Assembly (NCBI GenBank): GCA_007131295.1
Contig: SLQW01000086.1
Span: 1-38,015 of the forward strand
Direction: 5' to 3'
DNA: 38,015 nucleotides
Source: Pseudomonadales bacterium
GTDB taxonomy: Bacteria > Pseudomonadota > Gammaproteobacteria > Pseudomonadales > Azotimanducaceae
Position numbers and translations under genes: made by a program. Below the pieces are notes generated by a model. The model did not search any database and was not told where the DNA came from. It saw only the letters and a list, made by a program, of their open reading frames with translations. Shown here one piece after another: positions 7,923-15,760 of the stretch. Each line of letters opens with the position of its first letter. Within the stretch, counting starts at the first letter, position 1.

Positions 7923-9215
7923 GTGCGACCGGCCTCGTTGCTGCTGCGCACCAGCCTTACCCTCGGTGTCAGCGCGCTGGCCATCGTTCTGGTATCGATC
8001 GCCGCCCTGGACCGCTTCGTAACCACCCCCCTGGCCGAGCAGTCGGCGGACGACGAGGCTGCGCTGCTGGTACTTTCCGCCCAGACCTGGGTGGAGCTGC
8101 CCCCCCAGGCGCGGCCGTATTTCGAGCTCGAGCTGTTCGAAAGCCACGGCCTCGTCATCTCGCCCGAGGTGCGTGCCCTCGAGCCGCTCGGCCCCGAGTT
8201 GCCCTGGATGGACCTGCTCGAAGCCCAGCTCGAGGGCCGCCTTGGTCAGGCGGTGCAGCTCCTCTCTGGCGATGATCTGGTCTGGGCCGAGATTCCGATG
8301 GGCGGATTTCTGCTGCAGATCGGTTTTTCCCCGGATCGCCGCGACACCGAACCGTTGTCGGTGGCGCTGGTGATCTTCGGCGCTGGGGCCGCGATCGTGC
8401 TGGCGGCATCCCTGCTCATCGTGCAGCGCATCACCCGGCCTCTCGACGCTGTGGCATCCGCCGCGCGCAAGTTCCGCGGCGGGACCAAGCTCGAACCGCT
8501 TCCGGAGACGGGGCCGGCCGAGCTGGTCACCCTTGCGCGCAGTTTCAACACCATGGTGCAGGAGATTTCGGAACTCATCTCCAACCGGACGACGCTGCTT
8601 GCCGGCATATCCCACGATCTGCGCACGCCGCTGGCGCGTATGCGGCTGGCGCTGGAGCTCCTGCCGGAGAACACGGATCCAAAGCTGGTGGAACGCTTCG
8701 AGCGCAATCTGGCGGAAATGGACGCACTGCTGTCCGTTTCGCTGCAGTTCGCCCGCGGCCTTTCCGGTGAAGACCTTCGGGAGGTGGAGCTGCGTTCCCT
8801 GATCGCATCCCTGCTCTGTGAAGATGACGCTTCCAAGGTGCAGCTCGATTGGCGGGCCCCTGCGGATCTCTGCTTGAAGCTCGATGCGGGTGCATTGGCC
8901 CGGGTACTGACGAACCTGGTCGGCAACGCCCTGCAGTACGCGGATGGAACGGTGGAGCTGCGGGTGCAGAAGACCCCCGAGGGCACCAGAATCGATGTGC
9001 TCGACCGCGGGCCGGGAATCCCGGAAGCCGAAAGGGCGCGCGTCTTTCAGCCCTTCTACCGCATCGAGCGTTCGCGCAATCAGCGTACCGGAGGCAGTGG
9101 ACTCGGGCTTGCCATCGTCAAGCAGCTCTGTGACGCGCAGGGCTGGGAGGTCTGCGTCAGGGAGCGGGAGGGGGGTGGTGCTGCCTTCTCATTGTTGCTG
9201 CCGGAGGCAGCCTGA
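7923..9215 (+). CDS. envZ: EnvZ-type sensor histidine kinase
   Basis: Encodes 430 aa. Two membrane segments (about residues 5-28 and 142-164) enclose a periplasmic sensor region of about 110 residues. HAMP (about 165-215) is followed by the dimerisation/phosphotransfer helix with His231 in ISHDLRTPLARMR. The ATPase domain has the N box NALQYADG, DRGPGIP and GGSGLGLAIVKQL. The H-box is of EnvZ type. The start is GTG 7923, 4 nt after the ompR stop, which implies translational coupling; no ATG fits. The sensor region is acidic and shows no recognisable fold by eye. It ends before the 225-nt leader-like stretch that closes with a strong terminator. Confidence 0.9.
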   Translation: MRPASLLLRTSLTLGVSALAIVLVSIAALDRFVTTPLAEQSADDEAALLVLSAQTWVELPPQARPYFELELFESHGLVISPEVRALEPLGPELPWMDLLEAQLEGRLGQAVQLLSGDDLVWAEIPMGGFLLQIGFSPDRRDTEPLSVALVIFGAGAAIVLAASLLIVQRITRPLDAVASAARKFRGGTKLEPLPETGPAELVTLARSFNTMVQEISELISNRTTLLAGISHDLRTPLARMRLALELLPENTDPKLVERFERNLAEMDALLSVSLQFARGLSGEDLREVELRSLIASLLCEDDASKVQLDWRAPADLCLKLDAGALARVLTNLVGNALQYADGTVELRVQKTPEGTRIDVLDRGPGIPEAERARVFQPFYRIERSRNQRTGGSGLGLAIVKQLCDAQGWEVCVREREGGGAAFSLLLPEAA

Positions 9216-9275
9216 GCTGCAGCCGTTGAGTGCCTGCTCGGACGTTACCCGGAGCGCGGCCGTTTGGCGCAACAA

Positions 9276-9473
9276 TCCGTTACAAAAATTCTGGGGGGAG
9301 AAATTGGGGTGAAACCGTGTGCGACCAGACTTGATCGTGCAGTCTGGTTCGTGGCGCATGATGACGCTCCACGTCTCGACTGTTCCCCTGGACTGAAGTG
9401 CTTGTGAATCCCCTTGAGGCCTTGAACAATAGGTCGATGAACCCGCCGAGCGTGAGCACGGCGGGTTTTTTTT
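9276..9473 (+). ncRNA. Candidate structured sRNA or long structured 3' UTR of envZ
   Basis: This 200-nt non-coding stretch has three successive hairpins. ACCAGACT (9324-9331) pairs with AGTCTGGT (9341-9348). GTGG...CCAC encloses 9351-9372. A terminator stem follows at 9440-9467. I do not recognise an Rfam class (not 6S, SRP, tmRNA or RNase P by eye). The 5' end is uncertain and no good sigma-70 promoter was seen inside, so processing from the envZ transcript is as likely as independent transcription. OmpR/EnvZ neighbours make a regulatory RNA conceivable, but this is inference. Confidence 0.35.
9440..9473 (+). terminator. Strong Rho-independent terminator
   Basis: A perfect 9-bp GC-rich stem (AACCCGCCG at 9440-9448 with CGGCGGGTT at 9459-9467), a 10-nt loop, and an uninterrupted run of eight T from 9466 to 9473. 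It works on the plus strand only; it ends the envZ transcript or a downstream sRNA, 225 nt after envZ. Confidence 0.9.
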
Positions 9474-9495
9474 CGTACCAAGCTTTGTTCGAGCG

Positions 9496-10356
9496 TCAGT
9501 TCGAACTCGCTTCGCTCTGATTCTGATAAAGGTGCACGTCGCGCTGTGGGAACGGAATGCTGATCTCGCGTTCGTCGAAGGCCTGCTTGACGCGCTCGTT
9601 CAAGTCCCAGAACACGGGCCAGAGGTCGCCTGCATTGACCCAGGCCCTGACCATGAAGTTCACCGAGCTGTCCGCGAATTCGCTCAAGACGACCGTTGGC
9701 GCTGGATCGCCGAGGATGCGCTCGTCCTGCGTCAACAACTCCTCCAGCGTGTCCTTGACCTTGCGGATGTCGTCGTCGTAGCTGACGCCGAAGGTCCACT
9801 CGACTCGGCGATTATCTTCGCGGGACATGTTCGTGATGATGCCGTTGGACAGGCTGCCGTTGGGAACGATGATCGTGCGGTTGTCGAAGGTCTTGAGAAT
9901 CGTGTTGAAGATCTGAATCTCGCGCACCGTACCCAATACGCCCTGCGCCTCGATGACTTCACCGACCTTGAAAGGGCGGAACAGGAGGATCAGCACACCC
10001 CCGGCGAAGTTGCCGAGGCTGCCCTGGAGCGCGAGACCGACAGCAAAGCCTGCGGCAGCGAGAACTGCGACGAATGACGTCGTTTCGATACCGACCATGC
10101 CGGCAACGGAGAGCAGCAGCAGTACTTTGAGGCCGATGCTGGCGAGGTTCCTCAGGAAGCCCGAAAGGGTCGCTTCGACCTTGCGTGCCTCCATGCCCCG
10201 GGCCATGAGGGCGACGATCCTGTTGATGACCCAAAGGCCGATGATCAGCGTGAGTATGGCGAGTAGCAGCGGCGGCCCGTACTCCATCCCGACGTCGATG
10301 GCGGTTTCCGCCATGTCGAGCGTGCCTTCCGTGAGTGACGCGATATCTCCTTCCAT
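9496..10356 (-). CDS. mscS: Small-conductance mechanosensitive channel (MscS family)
   Basis: Encodes 286 aa, the same length as E. coli MscS. Three membrane helices: about 28-50, 72-90, and the pore-lining third helix rich in Gly and Ala (FVAVLAAAGFAVGLALQGSLGNFAGG). The cytoplasmic beta domain follows (FRPFKVGEVIEAQGVLGTVREI; NRTIIVPNGSL). These channels open under membrane tension during osmotic down-shock. The start is ATG 10356 with GGGGG 5-9 nt upstream. It is transcribed alone, and converges on the ompR/envZ transcript, whose terminator ends 22 bp away. Confidence 0.95.
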   Translation of the reverse strand: MEGDIASLTEGTLDMAETAIDVGMEYGPPLLLAILTLIIGLWVINRIVALMARGMEARKVEATLSGFLRNLASIGLKVLLLLSVAGMVGIETTSFVAVLAAAGFAVGLALQGSLGNFAGGVLILLFRPFKVGEVIEAQGVLGTVREIQIFNTILKTFDNRTIIVPNGSLSNGIITNMSREDNRRVEWTFGVSYDDDIRKVKDTLEELLTQDERILGDPAPTVVLSEFADSSVNFMVRAWVNAGDLWPVFWDLNERVKQAFDEREISIPFPQRDVHLYQNQSEASSN

Positions 10357-10400
10357 AAATCCCCCGATTCAAAGTGAGGTGCGGATAACGTTGCGCGCTG

Positions 10401-10428
10401 ACTATACAGCGGGGGGTGCTTGCGACAA
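10401..10428 (-). promoter_or_regulatory. Candidate sigma-70 promoter for mscS
   Basis: On the minus strand TTGTCG (10428-10423) and TATAGT (10406-10401) are separated by 16 nt, placing transcription start about 35-40 nt before the mscS ATG. Confidence 0.55.
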
Positions 10429-10462
10429 GGCCGCGAACCCCCCTTTCGTCGACCAGGGTCGT

Positions 10463-10468
10463 TATACT
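10463..10468 (+). promoter_or_regulatory. Candidate -10 box for the AsmA-like operon
   Basis: TATACT preceded by GT; no clear -35. If used, transcription starts near 10475, one or two bases before the 25-aa ORF, which would make that ORF nearly leaderless. Confidence 0.35.
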
Positions 10469-10476
10469 GCCGGCGC

Positions 10477-10554
10477 ATGCGACAGCCTGTGCTTGAGGTC
10501 GTCTCCGAACTGCGCGCGCAGGCGGTCCCGGCAGTCATCGACAAGGAGGACTGA
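10477..10554 (+). CDS. Possible 25-aa small ORF coupled to the AsmA-like gene
   Basis: ATG 10477 to TGA 10554 encodes 25 aa (MRQPVLEVVSELRAQAVPAV, then IDKED). Its last codons contain the AAGGAGG ribosome site of the next gene, whose ATG lies 2 nt after this stop. The layout is that of translational coupling or a leader peptide. It carries no ribosome site of its own. I do not recognise the peptide. It may also be chance; conservation of the frame in relatives would decide. Confidence 0.35.
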   Translation: MRQPVLEVVSELRAQAVPAVIDKED

Positions 10555-10556
10555 GC

Positions 10557-11300
10557 ATGATCCGAGTTCTGGGCATTCTCCTCGGCCTGATTCTCATCGT
10601 GGCCGTCATTGCCGGCGTGGTGGTGACGCACAGGCTCGACGGCTGGGTGAAGGATGGAATCGAGACCTATGGACCGCAGTACACGGGGGTGCCGGTCACG
10701 GTCGAGAGCGTCAGCCTGTCGCTGCTTTCCGGCCGGGGCGAGATCCGCGGTCTCGAGGTTGCCAATCCCGAAGGCTACGAAGGCGACTATGCGCTGCGCG
10801 TCGGTCGCCTGGCGATCGCCCTGCGCCCCCTCGGCGTACTCGATGACCCGGTGATCGTCGACGTGATCGAGGTCGAGGGTGCGGAAGTGCATGCGGAGAG
10901 CCGGCAGCTGCGCGACACCAACCTGCAGACGATCCTGCGCAATGTGCGCGAGGCGACCCCGCCGCCGGAAGAAGACGATGAAGCGCCTGGTCGTCAATTC
11001 ATCATCGAGCGCCTGTCTCTGACCGGCACCCAGGGTAGCGTTGCCGCGGCGCCCATCGGCGCCGTGTCGGTAAGCATTCCCGATATCGAGCTTACGGAGG
11101 TTGGCCGCCGGACCAATGGCGCCAGCATTGGGCAGGTGCTGCAGCAGGTGCTCGAGCCGGTGGTCCAGGCAGTGGTCCGAAGCATGACCGAAGGTCGTTT
11201 CCGGCAGGAGCTCGATGAGCGCGGCGGCGAACTGCGGGAGCGTGCGGAGGAAGAGCTGGATAGCCTCCGTGACCGTCTGCGGGATCTGTCGCCGTTCTGA
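10557..11300 (+). CDS. AsmA/DUF748-like membrane-anchored protein
   Basis: Encodes 247 aa. One N-terminal membrane segment (VLGILLGLILIVAVIAGVVV) is followed by a beta-rich periplasmic region with VPVTVESVSLSLLSGRGEI and GLEVANPEGY. That pattern is typical of the AsmA superfamily, whose repeats form lipid-transfer grooves. It is short compared with true AsmA (about 600 aa), with an acidic linker (PPPEEDDEAPG) and a coiled, charged C-terminus (ELRERAEEELDSLRDRLRDL). The ribosome site AAGGAGGA precedes ATG 10557. It heads a plus-strand run leading into the crotonase and MaoC genes, but 40 bp separate it from the crotonase, so shared function is not proven. Confidence 0.75.
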   Translation: MIRVLGILLGLILIVAVIAGVVVTHRLDGWVKDGIETYGPQYTGVPVTVESVSLSLLSGRGEIRGLEVANPEGYEGDYALRVGRLAIALRPLGVLDDPVIVDVIEVEGAEVHAESRQLRDTNLQTILRNVREATPPPEEDDEAPGRQFIIERLSLTGTQGSVAAAPIGAVSVSIPDIELTEVGRRTNGASIGQVLQQVLEPVVQAVVRSMTEGRFRQELDERGGELRERAEEELDSLRDRLRDLSPF

Positions 11301-11340
11301 TGCCCGCCGAGATGCTGATGCCGGAGTACTGGAGACGAGG

Positions 11341-12126
11341 ATGACTACGACCGACTTTCGGGAGTTGCGCTACGAGGTGCAGGGCCCCATGGCGCTGATC
11401 ACCATCAACCGGCCGCAGAAACGCAACGCCATCTCGCTGGACACGCTCGAGGAACTGCACGCGGCCGTGGCTGCGGCCGCGGACGATCCCGAGGTGCGCG
11501 TCATTGCGATCACCGGTGCCGGGGATCGTGCGTTCGCTTCCGGGTCCGATCTTGGGGAGGTGGAACACCGGGACCTGAAGAAAGCGCTCGAGCCCATCGT
11601 GCAGGGCCTGGCTGCTCGCCTGGAACGGACGCCGAAGCCCACCATTGCGGCGATCAACGGCATCTGCTTCGGGGGTGGTCTCGAGGTCGCGCTGGGTTGC
11701 GATCTGCGGGTGGCCAGTGAGGAGGCGACGTTCGCCACACCGGAAGGCAAGCTCGGGATCATTCCGGGCGGCGGGGCGACCCAGCGCCTGCCGCGTATCG
11801 TCGGTAGGGGCTGGGGCATGCACATGCTGCTGATGGGTGAGCCCATCGACGCCCGGCAGGCGCTCGCCATCGGGCTGGTCACGAGGGTGGTTCCGGCGGA
11901 GGAACTGCTCGCTGAGGTGCGACGTATGGCCGAGCATCTCGCGGGGTTCGCGCCGTTCGTACCCCAGTTCATGAAGGCCATGGTGCACTCGGGTATGGAC
12001 GGCAGCCTTGCGGCCGGACTGGCGCTGGAGAAGTTCGCCCAGGGTGCGCTGTGCGAGACCGAGGACAAGAAGGAAGGTTTGCGCGCCTTCCTGGAGAAGC
12101 GCCCAGCGCGCTGGCAGGGCCGCTGA
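11341..12126 (+). CDS. Enoyl-CoA hydratase/isomerase (crotonase family)
   Basis: Encodes 261 aa, typical length. Seen: the CoA-binding NRPQKRNAIS, the oxyanion-hole segments FASGSDL and CFGGGLEVALGCDLR, and both catalytic glutamates of classical hydratases: Glu115 in GGLEVALG and Glu135 in TPEGKLGIIPGGGATQRL. Hydration of trans-2-enoyl-CoA is therefore the expected activity. The start is ATG 11341; the open frame upstream of it is the shadow of the AsmA-like gene. The two MaoC-fold genes follow on the same strand (67-bp and 11-bp gaps), suggesting one acyl-CoA pathway, with two different fold families able to hydrate enoyl-CoAs. Confidence 0.93.
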   Translation: MTTTDFRELRYEVQGPMALITINRPQKRNAISLDTLEELHAAVAAAADDPEVRVIAITGAGDRAFASGSDLGEVEHRDLKKALEPIVQGLAARLERTPKPTIAAINGICFGGGLEVALGCDLRVASEEATFATPEGKLGIIPGGGATQRLPRIVGRGWGMHMLLMGEPIDARQALAIGLVTRVVPAEELLAEVRRMAEHLAGFAPFVPQFMKAMVHSGMDGSLAAGLALEKFAQGALCETEDKKEGLRAFLEKRPARWQGR

Positions 12127-12193
12127 GCCGCGGTTGCCGGCATTGTCGCGAATGCGGAATACTCAGCGCTCCATGCCGGCGTGAGGGGACACC

Positions 12194-12688
12194 ATGGCCG
12201 TTGATCGATTTCCCATCGAAGCCAGTCACATCATGATGTTCGCGCGATCCGTGGGAGACGCGAACCCCATCTACTACGATGCCGACCATGCGGCGAAGAC
12301 GGAGCCCGGGGCGATTATTGCGCCGCCCACCTTCATGCAGGCTTCCGCCCAGTTCGATCCCGACTACTCGCTGCGGCCCAAGGTCGGCCAGCCCTGGTTC
12401 GGATCCGGCAAGGAGCCCACCGGCGTGAAGAAGGGTGACTCCGGAGGCGGCGGCAACAAGGGTACGCTGCATGCCGAACAGCACTTCGAGTATCACCGCC
12501 ACCCGAAGGTCGGCGACGTGCTGACTGCCACCGTAAAGCCCGGCAAGACCTGGGAGAAGGAGGGTCGCCGCGCCGGCAAGCTGATTTTCTCCGAGACCAT
12601 CACCGAGTATCGCGACCAGAACGGCGAACTGGTGGTTACGGCCCGGGGCGTCGGTGTCCGTACCGAACGTCCGGCTACCCAGGGTTGA
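12194..12688 (+). CDS. MaoC N-terminal/FAS1-like dehydratase subunit, catalytic His replaced
   Basis: Encodes 164 aa with the hot-dog fold of the MaoC N-terminal family. The region corresponding to the hydratase motif reads GDANPIYYD: Asp22 is kept but the position of the catalytic His is Tyr27. A glycine-rich insert (GDSGGGGNKG) sits about residue 80. In known heterodimers (HadA-HadB and ChsH1-ChsH2 of Mycobacterium) such a subunit pairs with a catalytic MaoC partner. The next gene, 11 nt downstream, is exactly that partner. A ribosome site GGGGA precedes ATG 12194. Confidence 0.87.
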   Translation: MAVDRFPIEASHIMMFARSVGDANPIYYDADHAAKTEPGAIIAPPTFMQASAQFDPDYSLRPKVGQPWFGSGKEPTGVKKGDSGGGGNKGTLHAEQHFEYHRHPKVGDVLTATVKPGKTWEKEGRRAGKLIFSETITEYRDQNGELVVTARGVGVRTERPATQG

Positions 12689-12699
12689 GGAGCGCTGCC

Positions 12700-13122
12700 A
12701 TGGCACTGAAGGCGAGCGATTTGAAGGTCGGCGGCACGCATACGGCGACGCTGGTGAAGGATCTCAAGCGTACCCAGCTCGTGCAGTACGCAGGCGCTTC
12801 GGGTGACTACAACCCGCTGCACACGGATGACCTCTTCACGCGGGAGGTGGCTGGCTATCCCAGCGTGTTCGCCCACGGGATGCTCACCATGGGCATGACG
12901 GGCGCCATGCTGACGGACTACGTTGGTGATGGTCGCCTGACCAAGTTCGGCGTCCGCTTCACCGCCCAGGTCTGGCCTGGAGACGATCTCAGCGCCAGCG
13001 CGACGGTGGAGGCCTTGCGCGACGAAGATGGCGTCAAGCTGGTGGACCTCGCAGTCTCCACCCGCAACCAGGATGGGGTCGAGGTCCTTTCCGGCTACGC
13101 CACTGCGCGCGTCGATCCCTGA
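12700..13122 (+). CDS. MaoC-like enoyl-CoA hydratase, catalytic subunit
   Basis: Encodes 140 aa. The hydratase-2 motif is intact: YAGASGDYNPLHTD with Asp36 and His41, then VFAHGM. Expected reaction: (R)-specific hydration of trans-2-enoyl-CoA (or the reverse). At 140 aa it is a single hot-dog unit and must pair to build a full active site, most likely with the adjacent His-less subunit. The start is ATG 12700, with GAGGAG overlapping the stop of the upstream gene, so the two are translationally coupled. The stop is one base from the stop of the convergent gene. Confidence 0.92.
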   Translation: MALKASDLKVGGTHTATLVKDLKRTQLVQYAGASGDYNPLHTDDLFTREVAGYPSVFAHGMLTMGMTGAMLTDYVGDGRLTKFGVRFTAQVWPGDDLSASATVEALRDEDGVKLVDLAVSTRNQDGVEVLSGYATARVDP

Positions 13123-13123
13123 A

Positions 13124-13444
13124 TCACGACGCCGTTCCCGACGCCACGGTATCGGCGAGGCGGTGGATCTCGTCGCGCAGTTCGGCGAGATGTTCGTTGC
13201 GGGCGCGGTGCCGGTGGGGCTGTGATTCCCCCAGCTCGGGGTTGAGTTCGAGGTCGCTGAACGAGCCCTCACCGGCGTAGGCGGCGAGGACCTGGGAGAC
13301 TCCGGCGAGCTGATTGTCGTCGATGCGCGCGAGTGCCCGCTGCATCCAACGCGACCAGTACGTTTCTCCCGCCGCATCGAGCAGTTCGATCAGCGCAGCT
13401 AACCGTTCTGCCAGGGCGTCCATGGGGGTCAGGGCGGGCGTCAC
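13124..13444 (-). CDS. Small conserved uncharacterised protein (DUF6966-like)
   Basis: Encodes 106 aa, all-helical and soluble. The core (TYWSRWMQRALARIDDNQL, then an AYAGEGSFSDLEL block) resembles a family of small bacterial proteins of unknown function that I recall as DUF6966; this is from memory. The start is GTG 13444, with AGGAGG 4 nt upstream, overlapping the end of the dehydrogenase gene; ATG 13423 is less likely. It is the last gene of a four-gene minus-strand operon and ends one base from the MaoC stop. Confidence 0.75.
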   Translation of the reverse strand: MTPALTPMDALAERLAALIELLDAAGETYWSRWMQRALARIDDNQLAGVSQVLAAYAGEGSFSDLELNPELGESQPHRHRARNEHLAELRDEIHRLADTVASGTAS

Positions 13445-13455
13445 GGAACCTCCTG

Positions 13456-14397
13456 TCAGACGATACGGTGGGCGAGTGGTTCGCCGCAGGCGAGCCTGCG
13501 GCAGTTGTCCGCGGCGGCTGCCACCGATCGCGTCATCGTTTCCTGGGTCAGCCAGGCGACGTGGGGTGCGAGCACTACGTTATCGAGTCCGGTGAGCGGA
13601 TGCGCTCGCGGCAGGGGCTCCGATTCGAAGACGTCTAGGCCCGCTCCGCCGAGATGTCCGCGTAGTGCGGAGACCAGCGCCCCAGTATCGATGAGCCCGC
13701 CTCTGGAAGTGTTGATAAGGATCGAGCCTCTGCGCATCTGTGCGATGCGCTCTGCGTTCATCAGGTGCTCGGTTGCCGGGACCAGCGGTAGATGCAGGGA
13801 CACGATGTCGCTCATCGCGAGCAGGTCGTCGAGCGGCAGGCGCCGGCCCAAGGCGTCCGGTGGCTCGCTGCGATTGCTGTAGACCACCTCGGCGCCCATG
13901 GCGGTGAGGATAGGTGCAAGCAGCCGCGGTACGGATCCGTAACCGACCATTCCTACCCGCCGGCCGGCAAGCTCGCCAAGCGTATCTTCGATGTGGTCGG
14001 GTCGATCCCAGCCGCGCCCTTCGCGAGTCAGAACGTCGAACGTGACGATCCGGCGCAGCACTGCGAGCATCAGCCCCAGGGCATGCTCGGCGACCGCGCG
14101 GCTGTTGCTGCCCGGAAGATTACACACGGCGATACCGCGGGCGCGAGCTGCATCGAGGTCGATGGTGTTGACGCCGACGCCGATCTTCTGGATCAGCTTC
14201 AGCTTCGGTGCGGCCTCGAGTACGTAGCTGTCGATAGGCCGCAGGTTGTGCCAGATAACGTCGGTTTCGGGCAGCAGGGCGAAGAATCCCTGATCGTCCG
14301 CCTCGCTGCAGACCTGCACCTCGATACCCTCGTCAGCGAGCCGCGCCAGGCGTGCGCGCAGAGCAGGACCTGCCGCATAGTGGTAGAGAACCCGCAA
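13456..14397 (-). CDS. NAD(P)-dependent D-2-hydroxyacid dehydrogenase
   Basis: Encodes 313 aa. Substrate domain, then Rossmann domain (VGMVGYGSVPRLLAPIL). The catalytic set is visible: Arg in NTSRGGLID, Glu in DVFESEPLP, His in APHVAWLTQET. It interconverts 2-keto and D-2-hydroxy acids; the substrate (glyoxylate, hydroxypyruvate, phosphoglycerate-like) is not readable. No ATG or GTG fits the N-terminus: the frame begins with TTG 14397, two bases after the TGA of the YciI-like gene. Initiation by coupling is therefore likely and weak. The neighbouring lactate-oxidation operon handles the same class of compounds, but on the opposite strand. Confidence 0.88.
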   Translation of the reverse strand: MRVLYHYAAGPALRARLARLADEGIEVQVCSEADDQGFFALLPETDVIWHNLRPIDSYVLEAAPKLKLIQKIGVGVNTIDLDAARARGIAVCNLPGSNSRAVAEHALGLMLAVLRRIVTFDVLTREGRGWDRPDHIEDTLGELAGRRVGMVGYGSVPRLLAPILTAMGAEVVYSNRSEPPDALGRRLPLDDLLAMSDIVSLHLPLVPATEHLMNAERIAQMRRGSILINTSRGGLIDTGALVSALRGHLGGAGLDVFESEPLPRAHPLTGLDNVVLAPHVAWLTQETMTRSVAAAADNCRRLACGEPLAHRIV

Positions 14398-14399
14398 GG

Positions 14400-14684
14400 T
14401 CAGGCCGGGCTGGAGCCCAGCAGCCAGCGGAACGGATGGATCTCCACCCGCTCGAACAATCCGGCCTGTACGTAGGGATCACTGGCGTGCAGGCGGTCGA
14501 TCGCGGCCCGGTCCTCGGCTTCGATGACAAAGAGACTGCCCACCATGCGCTCCTGCTCATCGAGCAGAGGCCCAGCCATGCGAATGCCGGTCTGGCCTTT
14601 GGCCCACGCTAGGTGCGCCGGGCGGTTGGCCTGACGGAGATCTGCAGCATCGCCTCGGTCCAGGCAGTACAGAACGAACAGCAT
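14400..14684 (-). CDS. YciI-like protein
   Basis: Encodes 94 aa. A ferredoxin-like YciI fold: FVLYCLDRGDA at the start, the conserved His in RPAHLAW, GPLLDEQERMVGSLFVIEA, and the Asp-Pro pair SDPYVQAGLF. YciI proteins are small, poorly understood and possibly enzymatic. ATG 14684 has AAGGGG 9 nt upstream. It sits between the esterase and the dehydrogenase genes (12-nt and 2-nt gaps). Confidence 0.85.
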   Translation of the reverse strand: MLFVLYCLDRGDAADLRQANRPAHLAWAKGQTGIRMAGPLLDEQERMVGSLFVIEAEDRAAIDRLHASDPYVQAGLFERVEIHPFRWLLGSSPA

Positions 14685-14696
14685 CGCAGCGGCCCC

Positions 14697-15626
14697 TTAT
14701 GCGCCGTGGGCGGCGCGCAGGGCAGCCGCCGCCTGCTGCAGTGCCGGTTGGGCGGCCGGGACCATACGCGCCTGGGAAAAGAAGCCGTGGATGAGGCCAT
14801 CGTAGCGCTCGCAGGTGACCTGTACGCCCGCCTCTGCGAGGCGCCGGGCATAGGCCTCACCCTCATCGCGCAGCGGGTCGAATTCCGCCGTCATCACCAG
14901 CGCCGGCGGCAGGCCGGAGAGATCGTCCGCCCGTAGCGGGCTTGCGTCCGGCTCGAGCCTGCGTGCGGCGTCCGGACAGTAGTGATCCCAGAACCAGGTC
15001 ATGCCCTGCAGCGTCAGCATGTAGCCTTCGCCGTTCTCGGTGTACGACGGGGTATCCATCGCGGCATCCGCCACCGGATAGATGAGCAGTTGCAGTCTGA
15101 TTTGCGGGCCGTTGCGGTCGCGCGCGAGGCGGCTCACCACGGCGGCGAGGTTGCCACCGGCACTGTCGCCGCCGACGGTGACAGCACCGGGAACGCCGCC
15201 GAAGCCTTCGGCGTTCGCGGCGGCCCAGACGGTGGCGGCGTAGCAGTCCTCGACCGCGGCGGGGTAGCGGTGCTCCGGTGCGAGACGGTAGTCCACGGCG
15301 ACCACGATCACGCCCGCCAGGCGACAGAGCTCGCGACAGTCGGCATCGTGCGTCTCGAGATCGCCGATCACCCAGCCACCGCCATGGAAGTGGACGTGTA
15401 CCGGGAAGGGTCCGGACCCTGCGGGTGTATAGATGCGCACCGGAATCTCACCGTCGGGCCCGGGAATACGCCGGTCCTCGATGGCGCCGACGACGATGTC
15501 GTCGGCGGGCGGCTGCATCATGCGGTACATGGCGCGGCCTTCGGCTGGTGGGAGCTGATCGATCGTCGGCCCTCCGGCTTCGGCAAGCTGATCGAGCAGG
15601 GCGGCTGTCGCGGGGTCCAGTGGCAT
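14697..15626 (-). CDS. Alpha/beta hydrolase, hormone-sensitive-lipase family (esterase)
   Basis: Encodes 309 aa. Family IV esterase motifs are complete: oxyanion loop HGGGWVIGD (81-89), nucleophile Ser155 in GGDSAGGN, Asp in EFDPLRDEG, His in GLIHGFF. No signal peptide, so cytoplasmic. It cleaves short-chain esters; the natural substrate is unknown. ATG 15626 has AAAGGGAG upstream; the longer open frame to 15761 lacks a ribosome site. It is the first gene of the minus-strand operon and divergent from lutA (134-bp shared promoter region). Confidence 0.92.
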   Translation of the reverse strand: MPLDPATAALLDQLAEAGGPTIDQLPPAEGRAMYRMMQPPADDIVVGAIEDRRIPGPDGEIPVRIYTPAGSGPFPVHVHFHGGGWVIGDLETHDADCRELCRLAGVIVVAVDYRLAPEHRYPAAVEDCYAATVWAAANAEGFGGVPGAVTVGGDSAGGNLAAVVSRLARDRNGPQIRLQLLIYPVADAAMDTPSYTENGEGYMLTLQGMTWFWDHYCPDAARRLEPDASPLRADDLSGLPPALVMTAEFDPLRDEGEAYARRLAEAGVQVTCERYDGLIHGFFSQARMVPAAQPALQQAAAALRAAHGA

Positions 15627-15760
15627 GGTTGCTCTCCCTTTGGCTGGTCGAAAGGATACGTTGCGGAGCGCGGCCTGTGCCAGGGTGAAACCGGCCTTTG
15701 CCCGGGACGGCGCCGTTCGCAGCGCGCTACACTGCGCGCTTCGGCAACGATGGAAGCGCA

